Assembly (NCBI GenBank): GCA_002311745.1
Contig: DBZL01000029.1
Coordinates: forward strand, 1 to 27,561
Length of the DNA: 27,561 nucleotides
Reading direction: 5' to 3'
Source of the DNA: Phycisphaerales bacterium UBA1161
Lineage (GTDB): Bacteria > Planctomycetota > Phycisphaerae > Tepidisphaerales > Tepidisphaeraceae
Both the position numbers and the translations under genes were made by a program. The stretch's first letter is position 1; every line of letters begins with the position of its first letter. Under the pieces are notes generated by a model. That model saw only the letters and a list, made by a program, of their open reading frames with translations, was not told the DNA's origin and made no database searches. Below, in pieces: positions 17,047 to 24,479 of this stretch.

Positions 17047-17505
17047 ATGATGTGCACGTCCGAGCAAAACGCAACAATGCAACCGACGCAGCCGCTGGAT
17101 GAGCATTCGACGATCGATCCATCCTGGCCGCCGGAAGTGTCACTGATCCTCAGCGCTCTGGACGCCGGACAGTGGCACACCGAGCGACGCAGCGCGCGGC
17201 GAACGCGCTACCACGTCAAGGCCGCCCTGCGGCTGCTGGCCGACCCGCCCGACGCCGACGAAAAATGCCTCTACACCCGCAACGTCGGCGCACGCAGCCT
17301 GGGATTTCTTACGCCGCACCGCCTGCCCCTGGGCTACGGCGGAATCGTCCGCCTGCCCTCGCCGCGCCGCGACTTGGTGACGATCCGCTGCACCCTGCTT
17401 CGCTGCCGAGAAACCGCCCCGGGCTGGTACGAAGGCGCTTTGCACTTCAACCGCAACCAAATCGTGTTCGATCGCGACGTGATGGAATCATCCGACCGGC
17501 TGTGA
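17047..17505 (+). CDS. PilZ-like domain protein
   Basis: 152 residues from ATG 17047. Residues about 44-150 resemble a PilZ domain: an Arg-rich start (RRSARRTRYHV), then TRNVGARSLGFL in the position of the usual [D/N]xSxxG, then beta-strand-like stretches ending in GALHFNRNQ. PilZ domains bind cyclic di-GMP through the two Arg and the NxSxxG loop; here the loop is off-consensus, so binding is uncertain. A longer reading starts at ATG 16942; 17047 was preferred because GGAAAG lies just upstream and the extra 35 residues look non-coding. Its last 18 bases overlap the 3' end of aroA on the other strand. Confidence 0.6.
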   Translation: MMCTSEQNATMQPTQPLDEHSTIDPSWPPEVSLILSALDAGQWHTERRSARRTRYHVKAALRLLADPPDADEKCLYTRNVGARSLGFLTPHRLPLGYGGIVRLPSPRRDLVTIRCTLLRCRETAPGWYEGALHFNRNQIVFDRDVMESSDRL

Positions 17506-18801
17506 ACCCAGTAGCCGGCGCAAATCCTCAAAATACCGCGGATAGGTCTTGCTGACGCACTGCGCATCCTTGATGACGATGCCGGGAACCTTGGTGGCCG
17601 CCAGGGCAAAACTCATCGCCATGCGGTGGTCGTCGTAGGTGTCTATCGCCGCGGGGCGAAGTGTCTGCGGCGGATCGATACGCAAGGTGTCGCCCTGCAC
17701 GTCCGTCGCGGCCCCCAGCCGCGTTAGCTCCGTCGCCAACGCCGCCAGACGATCCGTCTCCTTCAATCGCAGGGTGTGCAGCCCGCTGATCGCCGTCGAA
17801 CCCTCGGCGAACAGAGCAACAACCGCCAGAGTCTGCGCCGTGTCCGGCATCGCGGTAAGGTCCACGTCGATCCCCCGCAGCTCGCCCGTGCCCGAAATCG
17901 TCATGGAATCCGCGTGCACCTCAACGCCCGCTCCCATTTGTTTGAGCACATCCGCGAAGCCCACATCCCCCTGAAGGCTTTTGCGGCCCAGGCCCTGGAT
18001 GGTGACTTGCGAGCCTTCGTGGATGGCCGCGGCCGCCATGAAATACGTCGCGTTGGAGGCGTCCGGCTCGATCAGGTAATCGGTCGCGGCATAAACGCCG
18101 CGCGGAACGATGATCTGTTTCGGCTCGCCCGTCTTGGGATCGCGGAGCAGCTCCGGCGTCACGCTAAACTCGTCCATCAATCGCATCGTCATCGTCACGT
18201 AGGGCCAACTGGTCTGCCGATCGATCAGATCGACGCGAAGCTCGTGCCGAGCGTACGGGCCGACCATCAGCACCGCCGAGAGAAATTGACTGGACTGGGC
18301 CGCGCCGAAGTGGATCAGCCCGCCGGGCAATCCATCGGCGTGCACCTGAATGGGAGGAAATCCCGACTCGCCCGGAAACCGGCTGCGCACGCCCAGGTCC
18401 CGCAGCATTTGGGCAAGCTGGCCAATCGGCCTCTGGCGCATGCGCGGCACACCGTCCAGGACGAAATCACCCTTGCCCAGGGCGCACAGGGCTGTCAAAA
18501 ATCGGATCGTCGTTCCGGAATTCCCGCAGAAAAGCTCCGCCCACGTAGCGGGAATTTTCCCGCCGCCGCCGGCAACGCTCACCATACCGCTTGCTTCATC
18601 AATGGATAATGCAAACCCCAGACGTTCCAGCCCCTGCAGCATGACGCGCGTGTCATCGGCCAGAAGGACGTTGCGCAGCGTGCTTGTGCCCGCCGCCAGG
18701 ACCGCCAGGACCAGCGCCCGGTTGGTGAGGCTCTTGGACGCCGGCGGTCGAACGCTGGCTGAAAACGGATGCTCAACCGGCTGGATCGAAACGTCGCTCA
18801 T
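17488..18801 (-). CDS. aroA: 3-phosphoshikimate 1-carboxyvinyltransferase (EPSP synthase)
   Basis: 437 residues, a normal length. The enzyme joins shikimate-3-phosphate and phosphoenolpyruvate, the sixth step of the shikimate pathway, in the cytoplasm. Recognisable motifs are PASKSLTNRAL near the N-terminus, FCGNSGTTIRFLTAL (active-site loop), RMRQRPIGQL, and LRLKETDRLAALATEL near the C-terminus. The Gly of the GNSGT loop is kept, unlike the Ala of glyphosate-insensitive class II enzymes. ATG 18801 (MSDVSIQP) was chosen; the open frame to 18912 would run into the LRR gene. It lies 52 bp after the LRR stop on the same strand and may be co-transcribed. Its 3' end overlaps the convergent PilZ-like gene by 18 bp. 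Confidence 0.95.
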   Translation of the reverse strand: MSDVSIQPVEHPFSASVRPPASKSLTNRALVLAVLAAGTSTLRNVLLADDTRVMLQGLERLGFALSIDEASGMVSVAGGGGKIPATWAELFCGNSGTTIRFLTALCALGKGDFVLDGVPRMRQRPIGQLAQMLRDLGVRSRFPGESGFPPIQVHADGLPGGLIHFGAAQSSQFLSAVLMVGPYARHELRVDLIDRQTSWPYVTMTMRLMDEFSVTPELLRDPKTGEPKQIIVPRGVYAATDYLIEPDASNATYFMAAAAIHEGSQVTIQGLGRKSLQGDVGFADVLKQMGAGVEVHADSMTISGTGELRGIDVDLTAMPDTAQTLAVVALFAEGSTAISGLHTLRLKETDRLAALATELTRLGAATDVQGDTLRIDPPQTLRPAAIDTYDDHRMAMSFALAATKVPGIVIKDAQCVSKTYPRYFEDLRRLLGSQPVG

Positions 18802-18853
18802 ACATGCCGCAAGGTACGCGCCGTCTATGCTTAGAGCAATCCGCCGCGGGCCA

Positions 18854-20419
18854 TTAGTGTAAGAAGATCCGGCAGTAAGGCAGCGCCTGCCTGAGCGCCG
18901 CCACGCCGGCATCCGTCACCCGCGTATGCATCAGGTTAAGCGATTGCAGGGCCGCCAGGCCCTTCAGATGCTCCAACCCCGCGTCCGTCACCTGCGTACC
19001 CCTCAGGTCGAGCGATTGCAGGGCGGTCAGCCCTTTGAGATGCTCCAACCCTGCGTCCGTCACTTGTGTAGCGTCCAGGTCGAGCGATTGCAGGGCCGTC
19101 AGGCCCTGGAGATGCTCCAACCCCGCGTCCGTCACCTGCGTGCCGTACAGGTCGAGCGATTTCAGGGCCGTCAGCCCCTTGAGAACCTCCAACCCCGCGT
19201 CCGTCACCTGCGTTTGCGACAGGTCGAGCACTTGCAAGGCCGTTAGCCCCTTGAGAACCTCCAACCCCGCGTCCGTCACCTGCGTATCCTGCAAATTGAG
19301 CTCTTGCAGGGCCGTCAGGCCCTGGAGTTCCTCCAGCCCCGCGTCCGTCACCTGCGTACCCTGCAGATTGAGCTGTTGCAGGGCCGTCAGGCCCTTGAGA
19401 TGCGCCAACCCCGCGTCCGTCACCTTCGTGGCCGCCAAGTCGAGCGATTGCAGGGATGTCAGCACCTTGAGATGCTCCAATCCCGCGTCCGTCACATGCG
19501 TACCTTCCAGGTCGAGCGATTGCAGGGCCGTCAGCGCCTTGAGATGCTCCAACCCCGCGTCCGTCACCTTCGTATACCACAAGCGAAGCCGTCGCAGGGC
19601 GGTCAGCCCCTGAAGATGCTTCAGCCCCGCGTCCCTCACGTGCGTATCCGCCAGGTCAAGCGTTTGCAGGGCCGTCAGCCCCTGAAGATGCTCCAGGCCC
19701 GCGTTCGTCATGTTCGTGTCCCCCAGATCGAGCGATTGCAGGGCGGTCAGGCCCTGGAGATGCTCCAACCCAGCGCCCCTCACCTTCGTGCCCGTCAGGT
19801 CGAGCGAATGCAGGGCCGTCAGGCCCTTGAGATATTCCAACCCCGCGTCCGTCACCTGCGTGCCCGTCAGGTCGAGCCGTTGTAGGGACGAAAGCCCCTT
19901 GAGATGCTCCAACCCCGCGTCCGTCACGTTGATACTATTCAGGTAGAGCCATTGCAGGGATGTCAGCCCCTTGAGATGCTCCAACCCCGCATCCGTCACG
20001 CCAGGGCCAGGCGCAATCAAGAAGCGCAGATCCCTGAGATCCTTGAGAAGCGCCAAATCGCTGTCGGACGCCCCATACAAAAGCAATAGACCCGGAATCC
20101 GCTGGGCGTTCATCTCCTGCACCAGGAGCTGCCGATCCACTGTGGAATCCGGAATCACATACCACCATCTGCCGGCAGGAACGGTCAGAGGCATTGCCGC
20201 CGGCGTCCGGCCCAAGGATACGGGACGCGAAAAGGGGCTGTCGTCAGGAGGAGCCAAAAATACCTCAAGCGCCAGCTTCGAGTTGAATTCGCGCGCCGGT
20301 AGCGGCAAATCGCTAGCCCCGCCACTGTCTGCCGCCACCGCCTTCGTTGCCGGTGTCTCCACGATCGCCGCCAGCAACACCAGGGCGCCGATTCCCACGA
20401 TCCGCATCTTGTTCCGCAT
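18854..20419 (-). CDS. Secreted leucine-rich repeat protein
   Basis: 521 residues. Residues 1-31 form a signal peptide: positively charged MRNKMR, a hydrophobic core (IVGIGALVLLAAIV), and a likely cut after AVAA. Residues about 128-511 are 16 leucine-rich repeats of exactly 24 residues, consensus LTALQSLDL-GTQVTDAGLEHLKG, typical of planctomycete LRR proteins. The N-terminal part (35-125) matches no family I know. Such repeats form a curved binding surface; the partner is unknown. ATG 20419 is supported by AGGGAGG 6 nt upstream; the frame to 20446 is only an extension. It lies 30 bp after the YdjY-domain gene and is probably co-transcribed with it. Export to the periplasm or surface is inferred. 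Confidence 0.88.
   Translation of the reverse strand: MRNKMRIVGIGALVLLAAIVETPATKAVAADSGGASDLPLPAREFNSKLALEVFLAPPDDSPFSRPVSLGRTPAAMPLTVPAGRWWYVIPDSTVDRQLLVQEMNAQRIPGLLLLYGASDSDLALLKDLRDLRFLIAPGPGVTDAGLEHLKGLTSLQWLYLNSINVTDAGLEHLKGLSSLQRLDLTGTQVTDAGLEYLKGLTALHSLDLTGTKVRGAGLEHLQGLTALQSLDLGDTNMTNAGLEHLQGLTALQTLDLADTHVRDAGLKHLQGLTALRRLRLWYTKVTDAGLEHLKALTALQSLDLEGTHVTDAGLEHLKVLTSLQSLDLAATKVTDAGLAHLKGLTALQQLNLQGTQVTDAGLEELQGLTALQELNLQDTQVTDAGLEVLKGLTALQVLDLSQTQVTDAGLEVLKGLTALKSLDLYGTQVTDAGLEHLQGLTALQSLDLDATQVTDAGLEHLKGLTALQSLDLRGTQVTDAGLEHLKGLAALQSLNLMHTRVTDAGVAALRQALPYCRIFLH
18887..20038 (-). repeat. 16 tandem 72-bp units coding leucine-rich repeats
   Basis: The units are in perfect 72-bp register without insertions across 1152 bp. 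On the + strand the words CCCCGCGTCCGTCACCTGCG and GAGCGATTGCAGGGC recur in most units. Because 72 is a multiple of three and the units lack stops, several other frames stay open here; these are not genes. The DNA-level likeness suggests recent growth by slippage or unequal crossing-over, so unit number may vary between strains. Confidence 0.9.
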
Positions 20420-20425
20420 GAAAGA

Positions 20426-20432
20426 CCTCCCT
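20426..20432 (-). promoter_or_regulatory. Ribosome binding site of the LRR gene
   Basis: AGGGAGG on the minus strand, 6 nt before ATG 20419. It is the strongest Shine-Dalgarno in the window and decides this start over the in-frame start at 20446. Confidence 0.75.
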
Positions 20433-20449
20433 CGAAGATACCCCACTCT

Positions 20450-21223
20450 TCAGGGCCTGGATGCGGCGCCGCTGACTTCCTCGTGCAAGCCCGGGCCGGG
20501 ATTGAATTGATCGGCCGGGCGGCTTTGGGCGGGGCGCGTCGCCGAGCCGCCGGGAACCGGCTCGATGATCATCGTCACCGCCGCCCCCTTTTTCGGGCAA
20601 ACGTCAGGATTGAATTCCCACTCCAAAGTCTCGTTGGAATTGCTGGCAAGCTGCGGCACGTCGATCATCGTCAAGTCGAAATTCACGATGCTGACGACGT
20701 AGCCGGTGATGTCGGCGGCGTATTGGCCATCGGGCAGGATGCGCGAGCCGTCAAATACCCACGTCGCGGGCGGCATCGGCTGCTTGGTCTTCATCGAACG
20801 CATCATGCGCTCGGCCGGCACGCTCTGCGCTTTGCCGTCGCGCTCAAATTCACAGGTGATTTTCAGGGGCGGGCCGGTCGGGGCGTACCACGTGCTCGTT
20901 GCCTCCACGAAATGAGCGGGCTCGCCGGGGGTCAAGCCCAGGGCCAAAAGACCGAAGTGAATCTCCGACGGGCGCGCGGCCGTGCGCAGAACGGTTTCGT
21001 GCTCCGGCCCGCCATCGGTGACGCAGAAAAATTCCAGGGGCATCTGGGCGTTGACCTCGATGCACTGGACGCGAATCTGCTTTTTGCGGGCATCGATCTG
21101 AATGTGCGAAAGGGGTGCGGGCCGCGTCGCCGGACGCTGGGCCCACGCTGCTGCCGCGGGGCAAATGATTGCCAGAACGCCCAGCAGCCACCATCGGCTT
21201 ATCTTACTTGTCGGGCTCATCAT
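20450..21223 (-). CDS. YdjY-domain secreted protein
   Basis: 257 residues. The N-terminus has a signal peptide (residues 1-28: KISRWW, then LLGVLAIICPAAAAWA). Residues about 40-200 match the YdjY-type domain: an RKKQIRVQ strand, PLEFFCVTDGG with a Cys, PEHETVL, and HFGLLALGLTPGEP, then later strands ending near EWEFNPDVCPKKG. Such proteins occur widely in planctomycetes and their function is not known. The tail is rich in ATRP/QSRP. The start at 21223 (second ATG at 21220) overlaps the end of the GroES-like gene by 20 bp, which suggests coupling. The open frame to 21292 was rejected since it buries the signal peptide. Confidence 0.7.
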   Translation of the reverse strand: MMSPTSKISRWWLLGVLAIICPAAAAWAQRPATRPAPLSHIQIDARKKQIRVQCIEVNAQMPLEFFCVTDGGPEHETVLRTAARPSEIHFGLLALGLTPGEPAHFVEATSTWYAPTGPPLKITCEFERDGKAQSVPAERMMRSMKTKQPMPPATWVFDGSRILPDGQYAADITGYVVSIVNFDLTMIDVPQLASNSNETLEWEFNPDVCPKKGAAVTMIIEPVPGGSATRPAQSRPADQFNPGPGLHEEVSGAASRP

Positions 21224-21566
21224 CCTGCCGAGGAGGCTTGGAGTTGTCGGATCGGCGGAAAATCGCCAGCACGCGATCGATCGCCACGACATACAGGCGA
21301 TTGTCGTGTTCCAGTTCCACCGGGATCGCCTCGCGCGGGTCGAACAGGACCCTGTCGTACTGGCGGATGGTCTGATCGTCGTCGTTCTCGATGGCCTTGC
21401 TGATGGCGATGACGCGGCCGGTGATCACGGGGATTTCGTGGGTATCCGGCAATACGATGCCGCTGCGCGTCTGCCGCTTGTTGTCATCCTTGCGGACCAC
21501 CACGCGCTTGCCGATCGGCTCAATGAGGTCAAATTCGGCGCGCTTGGCGTCGGGTTGAATGGCCAT
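21204..21566 (-). CDS. GroES-like co-chaperonin (Cpn10 family)
   Basis: 120 residues. The family pattern is clear: IEPIGKRVVVRKDDNKRQTRSGIVLPDT (residues about 15-42), then GRVIAIS, and YDRVLFDP followed by LYVVAIDRVLAIF at the end. The mobile-loop region (KRQTRSGIVLP) that contacts GroEL is present. It is longer than usual GroES (about 95 residues) through a charged, disordered C-terminal tail (RRSDNSKPPRQDDEPDK) and a short N-terminal extension. No groEL lies next to it; dnaK is two genes upstream. It may be a second, specialised co-chaperonin. It starts 8 bp after the upstream gene and overlaps the downstream YdjY gene. Confidence 0.8.
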   Translation of the reverse strand: MAIQPDAKRAEFDLIEPIGKRVVVRKDDNKRQTRSGIVLPDTHEIPVITGRVIAISKAIENDDDQTIRQYDRVLFDPREAIPVELEHDNRLYVVAIDRVLAIFRRSDNSKPPRQDDEPDK

Positions 21567-21574
21567 ACATCACA

Positions 21575-22099
21575 TTATAGCGGGGCGGCGGGGGGATTAC
21601 CCGGTTCGTCGCCGGGCGGAATTTCCTCCTCGGCCTCCGGCTCGAACAGGTCCTGAGCCACCCGGCTGAGGAAGAATTGCAGTTCCGTGTCGGCCACCGG
21701 CCCGGGCAGAGGATCGCGCAAATCATACTGATGGCTGTGGTCCTCCGAGCTGTCCTCGCCGCGCTTTTCACCTTCGGTGATGATGTGATGCTCGAAGGTC
21801 ACGCAATCCTCGTGGCTCTGCATGATGACCAGCTCGCCCCACCGCCAGGCCAGGTGAATGCGCAGGGAAAGCTGGTTGCCCCAGGAGCTGACGCGGTGAA
21901 CGATCCCGTGCTTGGCCAGCAGCTTGACCAGATCATCGACGGCCGGGAAGACGGCGCGGTTGAGAAACTCGACGTAATTCTGGTTGTAATCCGCCAGGCG
22001 CTGCACGGCCTCGCGTTCGGCGGCGAGTTTCTCCGGCAGCACCTCGCGAAACGGCCCCACCCGCGACAGCCACCACTTGGCAAAGGACTTGTCGAGCAT
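21575..22099 (-). CDS. Hypothetical protein
   Basis: 174 residues from ATG 22099 (MLDKSFAKWWLSRVGPF). I do not recognise the family. It has no signal peptide or membrane span. The first half is helical and rich in Leu/Ala/Glu, a middle part (about 75-115) contains RIHLAWRWGELVIMQ and CVTFEHHI, and the end is acidic and Pro-rich. The frame opens at 22198, but the upstream codons come from the heptamer-repeat region and are not coding. It lies between dnaK and the GroES-like gene with an 8-bp gap to the latter, so a link to protein quality control is a guess from position only. Confidence 0.65.
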   Translation of the reverse strand: MLDKSFAKWWLSRVGPFREVLPEKLAAEREAVQRLADYNQNYVEFLNRAVFPAVDDLVKLLAKHGIVHRVSSWGNQLSLRIHLAWRWGELVIMQSHEDCVTFEHHIITEGEKRGEDSSEDHSHQYDLRDPLPGPVADTELQFFLSRVAQDLFEPEAEEEIPPGDEPGNPPAAPL

Positions 22100-22168
22100 G
22101 GCAAGAGAATACGCGCGGGAGCCGGTATGTCCAACAGCCCTCGGCTGGTTACCCAATGACGAATGATA

Positions 22169-22213
22169 AATGACGAATGACGAATGAAATGCAATCATTC
22201 GTCATTCGTCATT
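22169..22213. repeat. 19-bp perfect hairpin built of CGAATGA heptamers
   Basis: Left arm 22169-22187 and right arm 22195-22213 are perfect inverted copies around a 7-nt loop (AATGCAA). Each arm is itself a 7-bp direct repeat (AATGACG repeated on the left, TCATTCG repeated on the right), and further copies flank it (from about 22154 to 22229). It lies in the 148-bp gap behind dnaK and before the hypothetical gene. The stem is only moderately GC-rich with no long T-run, so it is more like a repeat element than a classical terminator. Confidence 0.8.
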
Positions 22214-22227
22214 CGAATTTCGTCATT

Positions 22228-22247
22228 CGCGTTGCCGCGGCAACGCG
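22228..22247 (-). terminator. 20-bp GC-rich palindrome directly behind dnaK
   Basis: CGCGTTGC and GCAACGCG pair around CGCG, giving an 8-bp stem and 4-nt loop starting immediately after the dnaK stop codon (22248-22250). It lacks a following T-run on the minus strand. It may stop transcription weakly or protect the dnaK mRNA end. A rho-independent terminator is not established. Confidence 0.35.
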
Positions 22248-24170
22248 CTATTCCTTCACTTCATACTCGGCGTCGATGACGTCCTCGTCCTTCTTGCCGG
22301 CTGCGGTGCCGCGGTCGGCGCCGGCCTCCGGTGCCGGTTGCGGCCCGGCGCCGCCGGCCGCCTTGGCGGCCGCCGCCTTGTACACCTCCTCGCCCAGCTT
22401 CTGGCTGGCCTGCTGGAGGCTTTCCAGCGTCTTCTTGATGCGATCGCCGTCGTCGCTCTTGATCGCGTCCCTGAGGTTGTTCAGGGCGCTCTCAATGTCG
22501 CTGCGAACGTCGGCCGAGACCTTGTCGCCGTATTCGCGCAACGATTTTTCGATCTCGTAAGCGAACGATTCGGCCCGGTTCTTGATGTCGATGACCTCGC
22601 GGCGTTTTTTGTCCTCGGCGGCGTGCTGCTCGGCCTCGCGCTTCATGCGCTCGATCTCCTCCTTGCTCAAACCGCCGGCGTTCTGCACGGTGATTTTGTT
22701 TTCCTTGCCGGTGGCCTTGTCCTTGGCCGAGACGCTGAGGATGCCGTTGACGTCGATGTTGAACATGACCTCGATCTGCGGCACGCCGCGCGGCGCCGGG
22801 GGAATGCCTTCCAGGTTGAACGCCCCCAGCAGGCGGTTGTCCCGGGCAAATTCGCGCTCGCCCTGCAACACGTTGATGGTCACCGCGTTTTGGTTGTCCG
22901 CGGCGGTGGAGAAGACCTCCGCCTTGCTGGTGGGGATGGTGGTGTTGCGCGGGATCAGCACGGTCATGACGCCGCCCAAGGTTTCCACGCCCAGTGAAAG
23001 CGGGGTGGCGTCGAGCACCAGGATGTCCTTGACCTCGCCGGTGGCGATGGCGCCCTGGATAGCCGCGCCCACCGCCACCACCTCGTCGGGGTTCACGCTC
23101 TTGTTGGGTTCCTTGCCCTTGAACAGTTCCTTGACCAGGCGTTGCACCATGGGCACGCGCGTGGCCCCGCCGACCAGCACCACCTCGTCGATCTTTTCGG
23201 GCGGGAGCTTGGCATCGGCCAGGGCATCGATCACGGGCTTGCGGCATCGTTCCACCAGCGGAGTGATCAACTGCTCGAGCTTGGAGCGCGTCACCGCGAT
23301 CTGCATGTGCTTGGGACCGCTCTGGTCGGCGGTGATGAAGGGCAGATTGACCGTCGTCTCCATGGCGCTGGACAGCTCGATCTTGGCTTTCTCCGCCGCC
23401 TCCTTGAGCCGCTGCAGAGCCATGGGGTCGTTGCGGACGTCGATGCCCTCGGTGCGTTTGAATTCATCGGCCAGGAAGTTGATGAGCGCCTGGTCGAAGT
23501 CGTCGCCGCCCAGATGCGTGTCGCCGTTGATGCTGAGCACTTCGAACACGCCCTCGCCGACGTCCAGGATGGACACGTCGAAGGTGCCGCCGCCCAGATC
23601 GAACACGCAGATTTTTTCGTTTTTCTTTTTGTCCAGGCCGTAGGCCAGGGCCGCCGCCGTCGGCTCGGGCAGCACGCGCAGAACCTTCAGGCCGGAGATC
23701 TCGCCCGCGTCCTTGGTCGCTTTTCGCTGCGCGTCGTTGAAGTACGCCGGGACGGTGATCACCGCGTCGGTGACCTTCTCGCCCAGGTAATCCTCGGCGG
23801 TCTTTTTCAGATCCTGGAGGATGATGGCGCTGATGGCCTCGGGGGTGTATTTCTTGCCGCGCACTTCGACCTGCACCAATTCCTCGGGAGCGCCGACGAT
23901 GGTATAGGGGACCATCTTTTCCTCGGTGGCGACTTCGCTGTGTCGGCGGCCCATGAAGCGCTTGATGCTGAAGACGGTGTTCTTGGGATTGGTGACTTGC
24001 TGGTGCTTGGCGTTCTGGCCGACGATCCGTTCGCCCTTGTCGGTGAAGGCCACGACCGACGGCGTGAGCCGGCTGCCCTGGGCGTTGATCAGGACCTTGG
24101 GCTGATCTCCCTCCATCACCGCCACGACGCTGTTGGTGGTTCCCAGATCGATGCCAATGATCTTTGCCAT
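22248..24170 (-). CDS. dnaK: Molecular chaperone DnaK (Hsp70)
   Basis: 640 residues, the normal length. The chaperone uses ATP to bind and release unfolded peptides, with DnaJ and GrpE, in the cytoplasm. The actin-like ATPase starts [44 protein letters not shown] and [13 protein letters not shown] follow in order. The substrate domain has the [14 protein letters not shown] linker region, and the helical lid is followed by a Gly/Ala/Pro-rich tail ending [11 protein letters not shown] 24170 is supported by AGGAGC 6 nt upstream; the open frame to 24428 is upstream noise. Neither dnaJ nor grpE is next to it. No CIRCE element was seen upstream, so HrcA control is not supported here. Confidence 0.98.
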   Translation of the reverse strand: MAKIIGIDLGTTNSVVAVMEGDQPKVLINAQGSRLTPSVVAFTDKGERIVGQNAKHQQVTNPKNTVFSIKRFMGRRHSEVATEEKMVPYTIVGAPEELVQVEVRGKKYTPEAISAIILQDLKKTAEDYLGEKVTDAVITVPAYFNDAQRKATKDAGEISGLKVLRVLPEPTAAALAYGLDKKKNEKICVFDLGGGTFDVSILDVGEGVFEVLSINGDTHLGGDDFDQALINFLADEFKRTEGIDVRNDPMALQRLKEAAEKAKIELSSAMETTVNLPFITADQSGPKHMQIAVTRSKLEQLITPLVERCRKPVIDALADAKLPPEKIDEVVLVGGATRVPMVQRLVKELFKGKEPNKSVNPDEVVAVGAAIQGAIATGEVKDILVLDATPLSLGVETLGGVMTVLIPRNTTIPTSKAEVFSTAADNQNAVTINVLQGEREFARDNRLLGAFNLEGIPPAPRGVPQIEVMFNIDVNGILSVSAKDKATGKENKITVQNAGGLSKEEIERMKREAEQHAAEDKKRREVIDIKNRAESFAYEIEKSLREYGDKVSADVRSDIESALNNLRDAIKSDDGDRIKKTLESLQQASQKLGEEVYKAAAAKAAGGAGPQPAPEAGADRGTAAGKKDEDVIDAEYEVKE

Positions 24171-24252
24171 TGATGTGCTCCTGATAAGACGCTCTTGCCC
24201 CGCCGACCGGGACGGCCGATTGTAAAGCGGCCCGCCACCTGCGGCGCCATGC

Positions 24253-24273
24253 GCCCAACCCAGTGGTTTGGGC
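24253..24273. promoter_or_regulatory. Imperfect inverted repeat upstream of dnaK
   Basis: GCCCAACCCA and TGGTTTGGGC flank a single G; 9 of 10 positions pair. It lies about 83 bp before the dnaK ATG, where an operator would fit. It does not match CIRCE or another heat-shock box I know. Confidence 0.3.
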
Positions 24274-24417
24274 AAAGACCGTGCCAACCATGGGCTGGGG
24301 TGCACCGGGCGTACGTTATGATAATGCAGAAGCTTACAGCGATGTTGCACGGCCCGTCCAGAGGGCTTCTGGAAACATGGGTGCCAAAATCGGCATACGC
24401 AGGGACCACTCCTGCCG

Positions 24418-24447
24418 TTTTTGGCCAATTCCCGTTGGGCTTATAAT
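24418..24447 (+). promoter_or_regulatory. Candidate sigma70 promoter of the membrane glycosyltransferase
   Basis: A perfect TATAAT lies at 24442-24447, 32 nt before the ATG at 24480. TTTTTG at 24418-24423 gives an 18-nt spacer; TTGGCC at 24421-24426 gives 15. The -10 is strong and the -35 weak. Confidence 0.5.
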
Positions 24448-24479
24448 CCGCCCGTCAGACCCGAAATCGAGTTGAAGCA

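Larger units (their letters stand above)
24171..24479. other. Divergent intergenic region dnaK / membrane glycosyltransferase
   Basis: 309 bp with no gene. It must hold the dnaK promoter (-) and the promoter of the gene at 24480 (+). A -10-like box for the + gene is at 24442-24447. On the minus side I found no convincing sigma70 pair. A near-perfect 21-bp inverted repeat lies at 24253-24273. The readable frames across it are extensions of the flanking genes. Confidence 0.6.

Noticed and set aside
18926..19885. Several long frames across the LRR array on both strands
   Set aside because: They result from a stop-free 72-bp unit repeated in register. Only the frame with signal peptide, Shine-Dalgarno and LRR consensus is a gene.
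18887..20038. CRISPR array
   Set aside because: Repeats are contiguous 72-bp coding units with no unique spacers, and no cas genes are near.
21574..21579. TATAAT on the minus strand just before the GroES-like ATG
   Set aside because: It is made by the Leu codon and stop codon of the upstream gene, has no -35 match, and an operon with an 8-bp gap explains expression.
24171..24479. CIRCE (HrcA) heat-shock element before dnaK
   Set aside because: No TTAGCACTC-N9-GAGTGCTAA or near match was found on either strand.
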